DNA of 23,563 bases from Flavobacteriales bacterium UBA1937 (lineage in GTDB: Bacteria; Bacteroidota; Bacteroidia; Flavobacteriales; Weeksellaceae). Position numbers and translations under genes: made by a program. The DNA lies in contig DDFD01000054.1 of NCBI GenBank assembly GCA_002337005.1, positions 1-23,563 on the forward strand. Direction: 5' to 3'. Of the stretch, positions 1 to 6,372 are shown piece after piece. Position 1 is the stretch's first letter. Every line of letters begins with the position of its first letter. The notes beneath the pieces were generated by a model, which was not told where the DNA came from, searched no databases, and saw only the letters and a program-made list of their open reading frames with translations.

Positions 1-446
1 ACAAAAAAATCCTAGATTTTTTAGTGGAAAACACAAGAATGCCTTTTACAGAAATCGCTAAACAGATGGATGTTTCTGCTGGTACTATACACGTAAGAGT
101 AAAGAAAATGGAAGATGCAGGTATCATCTTAGGTTCTTCTCTAAATATTGATTATGGTAAGCTAGACTATCATTTTACTGCATTTATTGGTATTTTATTG
201 ACTAAGTCAAACAGAACTCAAGAGGTTCTAAAAGAATTAGCATCTATTCCTAATGTAGTAGAAGCTAGTGTAATTTCTGGTAAATACAATATCTTTTGTA
301 AAGTGAGAGCAAAACATACAGAAGATGCTAAAAGAATTATCTATCAGATAGATGATATCCAAGATGTGATGAGAACAGAGAGTATGATTTCTATGGAAGA
401 ATACTTGAGTGATAGAAATAGATTAATTAATGCTATTTCTATTTAA
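1..446 (+). CDS. Lrp/AsnC family transcriptional regulator, 5' truncated
   Basis: The reading frame is open from the window edge, where the codons before the GTG at 24 still read as family sequence (KKILDFLVENTRMPF). The GTG is therefore an internal valine and the true start lies outside the window. The visible part holds most of the N-terminal winged helix-turn-helix (TEIAKQMDVSAGTIHVRVKKMEDAGII), followed by the RAM/AsnC ligand-binding alpha-beta domain (from about FTAFIGILL to the end). Family members are DNA-binding regulators that form dimers or octamers and often sense amino acids. No ligand or target can be read from this fragment. A strong hairpin terminator follows 25 bases after the stop. 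Confidence 0.93.
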   Translation, partial: KKILDFLVENTRMPFTEIAKQMDVSAGTIHVRVKKMEDAGIILGSSLNIDYGKLDYHFTAFIGILLTKSNRTQEVLKELASIPNVVEASVISGKYNIFCKVRAKHTEDAKRIIYQIDDIQDVMRTESMISMEEYLSDRNRLINAISI

Positions 447-470
447 AAAAAATATATTTTTGCAATTGGT

Positions 471-499
471 AAGCTTTTGATTATTCAAAAGCTTTTTTT
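471..499 (+). terminator. Rho-independent terminator of the Lrp/AsnC gene
   Basis: A perfect 10-bp stem AAGCTTTTGA / TCAAAAGCTT with a TTAT loop is followed by a run of T. It ends the regulator transcript 25 bases after its stop and lies only about 16 bases before the next start codon. Confidence 0.85.
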
Positions 500-514
500 A
501 TTAAATTTATAAAT

Positions 515-889
515 ATGGAAGATAATTTTTTTGATAAAAGTCCAGAGAAAACTACAGGTTTTTATTTCGCGATTGTTTTTCTTGTCATATTTTCTTTGTT
601 AAGTATTGGGATAGATGTAACAGAATATCTTAATAGGCAAGATGTCAATATACCTCTTTGGTTCTTCTATGTTATTTTTTCGGTAGATATTTTGATGGTA
701 TTATCCGTTGTAAGTATTTATTTTTATAGAAAGCCAGGCGTTATAATTTATCCAATAATAGTAGTTATACATTACTTTTTGCACGAATTTTATCTTTCTA
801 CTATGTTATATTCGGATTTATTCAATCTTTTTTGCTATATTGGTCTAGGTTTATTAACAATTATTCCTAAATGGAAATTTTATAAATAA
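515..889 (+). CDS. Small four-helix membrane protein of unknown function
   Basis: The protein is 124 aa with about four hydrophobic segments (roughly residues 15-35, 47-68, 74-94 and 100-118), short loops and a basic C-terminal end (PKWKFYK). I do not recognise a catalytic motif; it resembles small inner-membrane proteins common in Flavobacteriia, so no function is assigned. The ATG at 515 lies just after the terminator of the Lrp gene. A TATTTTTG box at 455-462 could serve as the -7 element, which would put the terminator hairpin in its leader. Read-through from upstream is the alternative. The real protein-like composition and lack of overlap support a gene, but the role is open. Confidence 0.72.
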   Translation: MEDNFFDKSPEKTTGFYFAIVFLVIFSLLSIGIDVTEYLNRQDVNIPLWFFYVIFSVDILMVLSVVSIYFYRKPGVIIYPIIVVIHYFLHEFYLSTMLYSDLFNLFCYIGLGLLTIIPKWKFYK

Positions 890-893
890 TAAT

Positions 894-913
894 TTCAGAT
901 AAAAATATCCGAA
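894..913. promoter_or_regulatory. Palindromic candidate operator upstream of the Rrf2 gene
   Basis: TTCAGATA-AAAA-TATCCGAA is an inverted repeat with 7 of 8 arm positions matching. It ends 9 bases before the TACCTTTG -7 box, so it covers the expected -33 region. This placement fits an operator used for autoregulation by the Rrf2 dimer; the binding protein is an inference. Confidence 0.5.
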
Positions 914-922
914 TAAAATACT

Positions 923-930
923 TACCTTTG
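923..930 (+). promoter_or_regulatory. Bacteroidetes-type -7 box of the Rrf2 gene
   Basis: TACCTTTG matches the TAnnTTTG consensus and lies 19 bases before the start codon. No TTG -33 element is visible at the usual distance; a palindrome occupies that place instead. A second perfect inverted repeat, ATAGT-AAAA-ACTAT (932-945), follows directly and would lie at or just after the transcription start. Confidence 0.55.
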
Positions 931-949
931 AATAGTAAAAACTATCGTT

Positions 950-1384
950 ATGTTTTCAAAAGCTTGTGAATACGCCATAAAATCTGTGATATATATAGCA
1001 CAAGAAGCCTTGGCAGGAAGGAAAACCAATGTGAAACAGATTTCTGAAGCCACAGATGCTCCAGAAGCTTTCGTAGCAAAGATCCTACAACCACTTTCTA
1101 AAAAAGGAATACTTATTTCTAACAAAGGTAAACAAGGAGGATTTACTGTAGATTTAGATAAAATAGAACATATCAAAATTATTGAAATTGTTTTGGCTAC
1201 AGATGGTGAAGAAATTTTCACACGCTGTGCATTCGGTTTAGAGAAATGTTCTTCAGAGAAACCCTGTCCTTTTCACTTTAAATACAAGCCAATTAGAGAA
1301 GGATTAAAGAATTCTCTTACAGAGATTTCTATTTATGATATGGCATTGAAGACTGAGCAAGGTGAAGCTTTTCTTAAAATATAA
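950..1384 (+). CDS. Rrf2 family transcriptional regulator, probable Fe-S type
   Basis: The 144-aa protein has the standard Rrf2 start (MFSKACEYAIKS), a winged helix-turn-helix with the usual KQGGF wing (residues about 60-64), a dimerisation helix and three clustered cysteines at 93, 100 and 106 (C-X6-C-X5-C). In IscR, NsrR and RsrR, cysteines in this place bind an iron-sulfur cluster, so this one probably senses cluster status, nitric oxide or redox; which of these cannot be told. The length is normal for the family. It has its own promoter with two inverted repeats and its own terminator, so it is probably monocistronic and autoregulated. It is convergent with the transketolase genes. Confidence 0.93.
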   Translation: MFSKACEYAIKSVIYIAQEALAGRKTNVKQISEATDAPEAFVAKILQPLSKKGILISNKGKQGGFTVDLDKIEHIKIIEIVLATDGEEIFTRCAFGLEKCSSEKPCPFHFKYKPIREGLKNSLTEISIYDMALKTEQGEAFLKI

Positions 1385-1390
1385 ATTATT

Positions 1391-1428
1391 TTCTTACAAA
1401 GATATTTTGTAAGGAATTTTCTTTTTAT
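1391..1428 (+). terminator. Terminator of the Rrf2 gene
   Basis: An 8-bp perfect stem CTTACAAA / TTTGTAAG with loop GATAT is followed by a T-rich tract, 8 bases after the Rrf2 stop. Confidence 0.8.
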
Positions 1429-1430
1429 TC

Positions 1431-1467
1431 CAAAAAAAATCGATGAAATTACTTCCATCGATTTTTA
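1431..1467. terminator. Bidirectional terminator between rrf2 and transketolase
   Basis: The stem ATCGATG / CATCGAT (1439-1445 and 1456-1462) has an A-tract on its left and a T-tract on its right, so it can act in both directions. On the minus strand it ends the transketolase operon about 25 bases after the stop. Confidence 0.8.
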
Positions 1468-1489
1468 AAATTTGTCTTTATAAAAGATA

Positions 1490-2437
1490 TTATCTTTCTA
1501 GAATTCTTTTTACCGCTTCTATTACCGCGAACGAATCAATTTTGTATTTGTGCATTAATTCTGCTGGTGTACCACTTTCCCCGAAAGTATCTTGTACAGC
1601 CACAAATTCTTGAGGGGTTGGTCTTTTTCTTGCTAACATTCCTGCAACAGATTCTCCTAAACCACCAAGATAGTTATGCTCTTCAGCAGTTACTATTTTA
1701 CCTGTTTTTTCTACAGATTTTAAAATAATTTCTTCGTCTAGAGGTTTTATGGTATGTATGTTTATGATTTCGCAAGAGATACCTTGTTTTTCTAATTCAT
1801 CTGCCGCCAAAAGAGATTCCCAAACCAAATGTCCAGTTGCTACAATAGTAACATCTGTACCTTCTTGTAATAAAATACCTTTTCCTATTTCAAAAGGCAT
1901 ATCTTCAGGAATAAAAACAGGCACTACAGGTCTCCCGAATCTTAAATAAACCGGTCCTTCATATTCTGCAGCAGCTAGAGTAGCTTGCTTAGTTTGGTTA
2001 TAATCACAAGGATTAACAACTACCATTCCTGGTAACATTTTCATTTGACCGATGTCTTCTAAAACTTGGTGTGTAGCACCATCTTCTCCTAGAGTTAAAC
2101 CAGCGTGAGAAGCTGCAATTTTCACATTTTTATTAGAATAAGCAATAGACTGACGAACTTGGTCTAGAACTCTAGAGGTAGCAAAGTTGGCAAATGTACC
2201 AGCAAAAGGAATTTTACCGGCAGTAGCAAGACCAGCAGCAATTCCCATCATATTAGCTTCTGCAATCCCTGTTTGTACAAATCTTTCTGGAGCTTTTTCT
2301 ATAAATTTCTCCATTTTAAGAGAACCAATTAAGTCAGCACAAAGTGCCATTACATTCGGGTTTTTATCAGCTAATTCTGCTAAACCAGCCCCGAAACCAC
2401 TTCTTGTATCTTTTTTTTCTGTGTATGTAAATTTCAT
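1490..2437 (-). CDS. Transketolase C-terminal subunit
   Basis: The 315-aa protein covers the pyrimidine-binding and C-terminal domains of transketolase. With its partner it transfers two-carbon units between sugar phosphates in the non-oxidative pentose phosphate pathway, using thiamine diphosphate. The conserved GIAEANM places the catalytic glutamate at residue 60. The SHAGLTLGEDGATHQ stretch (110-124) carries the histidines that line the active site, and a C-terminal transketolase domain starts near residue 190. It begins 24 bases after the stop of the N-terminal subunit, so the two are cotranscribed and probably form a 2+2 enzyme. Splitting of transketolase into two genes is common in Bacteroidetes and archaea. 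Confidence 0.95.
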   Translation of the reverse strand: MKFTYTEKKDTRSGFGAGLAELADKNPNVMALCADLIGSLKMEKFIEKAPERFVQTGIAEANMMGIAAGLATAGKIPFAGTFANFATSRVLDQVRQSIAYSNKNVKIAASHAGLTLGEDGATHQVLEDIGQMKMLPGMVVVNPCDYNQTKQATLAAAEYEGPVYLRFGRPVVPVFIPEDMPFEIGKGILLQEGTDVTIVATGHLVWESLLAADELEKQGISCEIINIHTIKPLDEEIILKSVEKTGKIVTAEEHNYLGGLGESVAGMLARKRPTPQEFVAVQDTFGESGTPAELMHKYKIDSFAVIEAVKRILER

Positions 2438-2461
2438 TTTTTAAATTTTAGAGTAGGAGAA

Positions 2462-3313
2462 TTAATAATCAGCAATCTGAGCTGGTTGTAACTGAGCAAG
2501 AGCACTTTCTAATTGAGCATCACTAGGTGCTTTTCCGTGCCAAGCGTGTGATCCCATCATAAAATCTACGCCATTACCCATTTCTGTATGAAGCATAATA
2601 GCTACTGGTTTTCCGTTTCCTGTTTTTGATTTTGCGAATTCTAGTGCTGCAATTACTGCTTCTAAGTCATTACCATTTTTTTCTTCGATAACTTCCCAAC
2701 CAAAAGCTTCTAGCTTTGCGTGTAAATCTCCTAGAGAAAGCACGTGTTCTGTGCTTCCGTCTATTTGTTGACCGTTATAATCTATGGTAGAAATTAAATT
2801 ATCCACTTTTTTAGCCGCAGCAAACATCAATGCTTCCCAGATTTGTCCTTCTTGTAACTCTCCGTCACCGTGAAGTGTATAAACAAGAGATTGATCTCCG
2901 TCAATTTTTTTAGCCAAAGCAGTACCAATTCCTACAGATAAACCTTGACCAAGAGAACCAGAACTCATTCTGATGCCTTCTAAATGTTCGTGTGTAGTAG
3001 GATGTCCTTGTAATCTAGAATTTAATTTTCTAAAAGTAGAAAGTTCTTCTATTGGGAAATAACCAAATCTAGCCAAAGTACTGTAAAATACAGGAGAAAT
3101 GTGACCATTTGAAAGATAGAATACATCTTCTCCTTTTCCTTCCATAGAAAAAGGGAATTTATAGTTCATTACTTTTCCGTATAGTGCAGTGAAATATTCT
3201 ACACAACCAAGGCTTCCGCCAGGATGCCCAGAGTTTACAGCGTGAACCATTCTTAAAATGTCTCTTCTAATTTGCGTGGCGAGTGATTTTAACTCTTCTA
3301 TTGATTTGCTCAT
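2462..3313 (-). CDS. Transketolase N-terminal subunit
   Basis: The 283-aa protein is the diphosphate-binding half of a split transketolase. The SGHPGG motif (28-33), His71 in the SNGHISP stretch and the thiamine diphosphate motif GDGELQEGQ (149-157) ending at Asn180 are all present. I chose the ATG at 3313 (MSKSIEEL). The open frame runs 32 codons further upstream, but those residues do not look like family sequence, and a good promoter (TATTTTTG) lies between the two candidate starts. It is the first gene of a two-gene operon with the C-terminal subunit. Confidence 0.95.
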   Translation of the reverse strand: MSKSIEELKSLATQIRRDILRMVHAVNSGHPGGSLGCVEYFTALYGKVMNYKFPFSMEGKGEDVFYLSNGHISPVFYSTLARFGYFPIEELSTFRKLNSRLQGHPTTHEHLEGIRMSSGSLGQGLSVGIGTALAKKIDGDQSLVYTLHGDGELQEGQIWEALMFAAAKKVDNLISTIDYNGQQIDGSTEHVLSLGDLHAKLEAFGWEVIEEKNGNDLEAVIAALEFAKSKTGNGKPVAIMLHTEMGNGVDFMMGSHAWHGKAPSDAQLESALAQLQPAQIADY

Positions 3314-3335
3314 TGATATAGATTTATTCGTGGTG

Positions 3336-3368
3336 CAAAAATATAATTTTTTTATGGGATAAAAGCAA
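3336..3368 (-). promoter_or_regulatory. Promoter of the transketolase operon
   Basis: On the minus strand TTG (3368-3366) and TATTTTTG (3343-3336) are separated by 22 bases, matching the Bacteroidetes TTG-N17-23-TAnnTTTG pattern. The -7 box lies 22 bases before the ATG at 3313. Confidence 0.72.
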
Positions 3369-3383
3369 ATCAAGGGGTTAATT

Positions 3384-3905
3384 TTAGCAACCTTCGTTGA
3401 TATATACACTTACTTCTGTTACTATATTGTTTTCTAATTTGAAACTCAGTTCTGTAGCTGCGTCAGAATCCGAGAGATTAAAGTAACTTACTATTTTTGA
3501 TCTGTTTTCGCCTTTATCATCCCAACCTTGGGTTACAGAAAAATTGGGGTAATTTTTATAAGCATTAATCAGTTCATCTCTTGTACTTCCTACGCCCATT
3601 CCGCTTTTGGTTCTGAATTTTGTACTTTTGGTAGTAAGGCTATATATGGCGAGTTTAGAAGGTTCTTTTTCGCTAATGTATGTATTCTGAAGTTTGATAT
3701 CTATATTTTCTCCGTTTACAGAAACGCTGTTGCTTTTTTCCCAATCCTCAAAAATTTGTAATTTTTTTTGAGCCAATTTTTCAGCATCATCTGCTTTCAT
3801 AAAGATTTTATAAGATCCAATTCTTAGTGTTGTTAATTCAAAATTTTCTTGTGCAGAAATTACCCCAAAAAAGAGTAGGGTAAAGAGGAGTGTTAGTTTT
3901 TTCAT
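3384..3905 (-). CDS. Small secreted protein of unknown function
   Basis: The 173-aa protein starts at the ATG at 3905, which gives a clear signal peptide (MKKLTLLFTLLFFGVISAQ, cleavage likely before ENF). An upstream in-frame ATG at 3944 would spoil the signal and is not preferred. The mature part alternates charged and hydrophobic residues as in a beta-rich fold. Its MGVGSTRDELINAYKNYPNF stretch resembles a motif seen in small exported Bacteroidetes proteins in which a 'GVGST.dEL...Y' turn precedes a strand. There is no lipobox and no T9SS tail, so it is probably periplasmic. No enzyme motif is visible and function is unknown. It stands alone, with the transketolase promoter directly downstream. 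Confidence 0.82.
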   Translation of the reverse strand: MKKLTLLFTLLFFGVISAQENFELTTLRIGSYKIFMKADDAEKLAQKKLQIFEDWEKSNSVSVNGENIDIKLQNTYISEKEPSKLAIYSLTTKSTKFRTKSGMGVGSTRDELINAYKNYPNFSVTQGWDDKGENRSKIVSYFNLSDSDAATELSFKLENNIVTEVSVYINEGC

Positions 3906-3979
3906 AGTGTTTTTATTTTGCTTAAAATTAATAAAAAATTCCAATTCAAATATTAAATAGGTTCTGTGATGATGTTTTA

Positions 3980-3995
3980 GTAATAGTTTTATTAC
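3980..3995. repeat. Short perfect inverted repeat, edge of a REP-like block
   Basis: GTAATA-GTTT-TATTAC is a perfect 6-bp hairpin. The string TAGTAATA recurs in direct orientation at 4070-4077, so this hairpin and the later copy bracket the first REP-like stem. Confidence 0.4.
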
Positions 3996-4034
3996 ACATA
4001 TTTGGTTTCTACAGAGCCTTTAATTTTAAAATGT

Positions 4035-4098
4035 GCATTCCGTAGGAATGTTATGTGTGTGAAGAAAAATAGTAATAAAACGCGTTCCTTAGGAATGC
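4035..4098. repeat. REP-like pair of GGAATG hairpins
   Basis: Two similar small hairpins lie 32 bases apart. The first is CATTCC-GTA-GGAATG (4036-4050). The second is GCGTTCC-TTA-GGAATGC (4082-4098, one G-U pair). From memory, short palindromes built on CATTCC(nnn)GGAATG are dispersed between genes in Chryseobacterium-type genomes and resemble REP elements moved by RAYT transposases. The second hairpin starts 8 bases after the abiH stop and is followed on the minus strand by GTTTTATT, so it may also end that transcript. Confidence 0.55.
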
Positions 4099-4105
4099 AA
4101 TGTAC

Positions 4106-5335
4106 TTAAGTTAAAGGTTCGCAGTAGGTTTTGTTGACCACTCTGTCTCTGAATTTCTTTTTATCATTAAAGTTTCTAGAAATATTCTGTACGAGTTCAG
4201 TATAATTATCAGTTCCATCTTCTCTTTTGTGGTAGAACGGTTTTATAGATTTACAATTATCGTGTTCAAAAATGGTATTAAGCATGGTTCTGTCTGAAAT
4301 ACCGCAAGAATGCCCAAAGATAAAAACTTGATATTCTTCTGAATCTATAAATTCTAAAAGTTTTTTGTAATTATCAGTCTGAAGATAAGCAATAGATTTA
4401 AAATTCTCTAAATATCTGTTATCATTTAAATCTTCAAATTCTTGATATTTTTTATCTACATCATCACCAAAACCAAAAATTATTGGGTTTTCAGGATTTT
4501 TTAATTCTCCGTGAATGTGGATTTCTGAAATGTTATAATCTATTTTATTTCCATTAATTCTATTAAATTCATTAATGTAATCTAATGTTGTATTTGTATA
4601 ATTGAAATTTAAAAGTAAAGTTTTTTCAGGTTGAAATTTTTCGATTGTATTTTTTGAATCTCCAAGGTTATCAAAATGTTCAAAAATAAAATTGTTTGCA
4701 TCAATTTGGTTTAATTTACTAATATTACGAATGAAATATTTAAGATATGGAGAGAAAGAATTAAAAGTTGCCGAATGTTCAAAGTCTATTAAAGATTTAC
4801 ATTTTTTAATAATTGGCTTAGAAAAAATATTTACGGCATTTGATGAAATATCTCTTATATAAAAGTCTAAAAAAATATTGTTTGAAATTTTTTCATTGAG
4901 ATTATTTTTTTTCTCAATTTTTAATAAGTTATTTTCTAATAAATTTTTTATTTCTTCAAAATCAGAATTTAGTTTATCTATATTTTTAGTCTTTTTTAAT
5001 TCATTATAATATTCGTTTTCAATATCTACCCAATTTTGGATGTTAATTTTATTTGAAATTTTTTCTAAAAACGTATTAAAAAATTGAAATATACATCTTT
5101 TACTTAATAATAGTTTATAAAACTTACCGAATTCACAATCTTTGTTAATTTGATGGTCATGTACTGAATTTTTAATAATCCTAAAAAATAAGTTTTTATA
5201 TTCACCATTATTTTGGCTATCTTTCAGATATAGTTCATACTGGGTTTTCCAAAAATCATCAATAAAATCTTTATAACTGGTTTTTAAACCGTGTGCTAAA
5301 TCAAAACCGTTTCCTACTAAAATAAGTCTATTCAC
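4106..5335 (-). CDS. AbiH family abortive-infection protein
   Basis: The 409-aa protein matches the AbiH family throughout. The N-terminal GNGFDLAHGLKTSYKDF (GNGFD at residues 8-12) looks like a nucleotide-binding loop. Further motifs are NFNYTNT (243-249), HIHGEL (273-278), FGFGDD (287-292) and FIFGHSCGISD (338-348). The family is known from lactococcal phage abortive infection and shares features with SIR2-like NAD-binding folds; the mechanism is not established. I chose the GTG at 5335, which puts GNGFD next to the N-terminus as in relatives. An ATG at 5419 adds 28 residues of Asn/Phe/Lys-rich sequence. A weak promoter (TATATTTA at 5431-5438) makes the ATG start not impossible. The gene is very AT-rich, solitary and next to REP-like repeats, which suggests acquisition. 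Confidence 0.87.
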   Translation of the reverse strand: MNRLILVGNGFDLAHGLKTSYKDFIDDFWKTQYELYLKDSQNNGEYKNLFFRIIKNSVHDHQINKDCEFGKFYKLLLSKRCIFQFFNTFLEKISNKINIQNWVDIENEYYNELKKTKNIDKLNSDFEEIKNLLENNLLKIEKKNNLNEKISNNIFLDFYIRDISSNAVNIFSKPIIKKCKSLIDFEHSATFNSFSPYLKYFIRNISKLNQIDANNFIFEHFDNLGDSKNTIEKFQPEKTLLLNFNYTNTTLDYINEFNRINGNKIDYNISEIHIHGELKNPENPIIFGFGDDVDKKYQEFEDLNDNRYLENFKSIAYLQTDNYKKLLEFIDSEEYQVFIFGHSCGISDRTMLNTIFEHDNCKSIKPFYHKREDGTDNYTELVQNISRNFNDKKKFRDRVVNKTYCEPLT

Positions 5336-5478
5336 AATTATTAATTTTTCTTTAAAATTAAGAAAATTGCTTTTAAAATTAAAATAAAATGCATTTTTGT
5401 TATTTCGTGTAAATCTCAATTCTTGTAAAATAAATATAGATTTTTTCCGAATGACAAACGATATGGTAAAGTTTTAGC

Positions 5479-5510
5479 AAAAAAAATCGATTGATTATTC
5501 AACCGATTAA
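5479..5510 (-). terminator. Terminator of the LuxR-type HTH gene
   Basis: On the minus strand the stem AATCGGTTGA / TCAATCGATT (one G-U pair, loop ATAA) is followed by eight T. It lies 22 bases after the stop of the HTH gene and separates it from abiH. Confidence 0.8.
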
Positions 5511-5529
5511 AAAAAATTATGCTTAGATA

Positions 5530-5982
5530 TTACCGATTTTTAAAAAGGGATAATTCATCTAGCCATTTTTTTAAATCTTTTCCAGATTCTAAATTACATT
5601 TTTTTCTTATTCTATATTTTCTTATTTCTATTGTTTTTAGACTTACAGATTCTATATCTGAGATCTCTTTGTTGGAAAAATTAAGAGAAATCATCGCAAG
5701 AAAAGTTTTTTCGAAAATTGACAATTGAGGATATTTTGTAGAAAGTAATTCATCAAAATTTGTATAAACTTCTATAAACCTCAAATAAAATGTAGGTGAG
5801 TTTTTTTTGCCTAGTTCTTTAATTTCTTTTAATGCTTCATTTATATTTGATTCTGAGATGTTTTTTTGTCTTTTTTGTTTTCTGATATTCATAAAAATGA
5901 TAAGACCAGAAAAAGATAGAATAGTTAATAAAATTAGAAAAAAATTAATTCTTATATTTTCTTCAATATTATAGATTGACAT
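5530..5982 (-). CDS. Membrane-anchored LuxR-type HTH protein without TPR sensor
   Basis: With the ATG at 5982 the protein is 150 aa (158 aa from an ATG at 6006). It has one transmembrane segment (about residues 12-31), a basic stop-transfer (RKQKRQK), a charged linker helix and a C-terminal LuxR/NarL-type helix-turn-helix (about 87-144, with LSIFEKTFLAMISLNFSNKE and the recognition part KTIEIRKYRIRKK). This C-terminal half is typical of Bacteroidetes regulators in which several N-terminal TPR repeats sit outside the membrane. Here only about ten residues precede the helix, so the sensor is missing. It may be a remnant, or a partner that gets its signal through another membrane protein. It lies between abiH and the surface-protein operon and has its own terminator. 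Its target is unknown. Confidence 0.78.
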   Translation of the reverse strand: MSIYNIEENIRINFFLILLTILSFSGLIIFMNIRKQKRQKNISESNINEALKEIKELGKKNSPTFYLRFIEVYTNFDELLSTKYPQLSIFEKTFLAMISLNFSNKEISDIESVSLKTIEIRKYRIRKKCNLESGKDLKKWLDELSLFKNR

Positions 5983-6006
5983 TTTAAAAAAATTGAGAGT
6001 TATCAC

Positions 6007-6323
6007 TTACTTTATTATAATTTTTTTGATGATGATAAAAGGTTTTACGAAATTATTATTTACTTGTACAATCAATTTTTGACGATTTTTCGGTATTGTA
6101 TTTTTAAGACTGATGCCCGCTAAAAATTAGTATTAGGCAAATTAAAAATAAAAAAATCATTTATTTGCTTATTTCTTAGTATATGAATTAGATTCAAAAA
6201 TATATTTTTATTATTTGTTCTAAATTTATATTACTACTAAAGTTCACTTTATGATTAAAAAAATAAGTATATATATGTAATTTAATTAGTTATATTAATA
6301 GTTGATATTGTGGGGGTCAAAAA
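6007..6323. other. AT-rich intergenic region without a recognisable gene
   Basis: About 320 bases between the HTH gene and the surface-protein terminator. I see no conserved ORF and no RNA gene. A CAAAAATA at 6195-6202 is a minus-strand TATTTTTG box without a matching TTG upstream; if used, it would give the HTH gene a leader of about 200 nt. No trace of TPR coding sequence is evident by eye. Confidence 0.4.
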
Positions 6324-6350
6324 TGTATCTCGGTAATTTACCGAGATACA
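6324..6350 (-). terminator. Terminator of the surface-protein operon
   Basis: A perfect 12-bp stem TGTATCTCGGTA / TACCGAGATACA with a 3-base loop is followed on the minus strand by five T, 22 bases after the stop of the large surface protein. Confidence 0.88.
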
Positions 6351-6372
6351 GAATTATAATTAAAGTTGATAT

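Noticed and set aside
24..446. GTG at 24 as the true start of the Lrp gene
   Set aside because: Codons before it continue the conserved helix-turn-helix sequence, so the gene begins outside the window.
922..1221. 99-aa open frame on the minus strand opposite the Rrf2 gene
   Set aside because: It lies wholly opposite a well-supported regulator gene and its protein has no family features.
1490..3313. Transketolase as a broken gene
   Set aside because: Both halves are complete domains with their own starts and good motifs. Two-gene transketolases are normal in this phylum.
3980..4098. Hairpin cluster as a CRISPR array
   Set aside because: There are only two dissimilar hairpins, no regular spacers and no cas genes.
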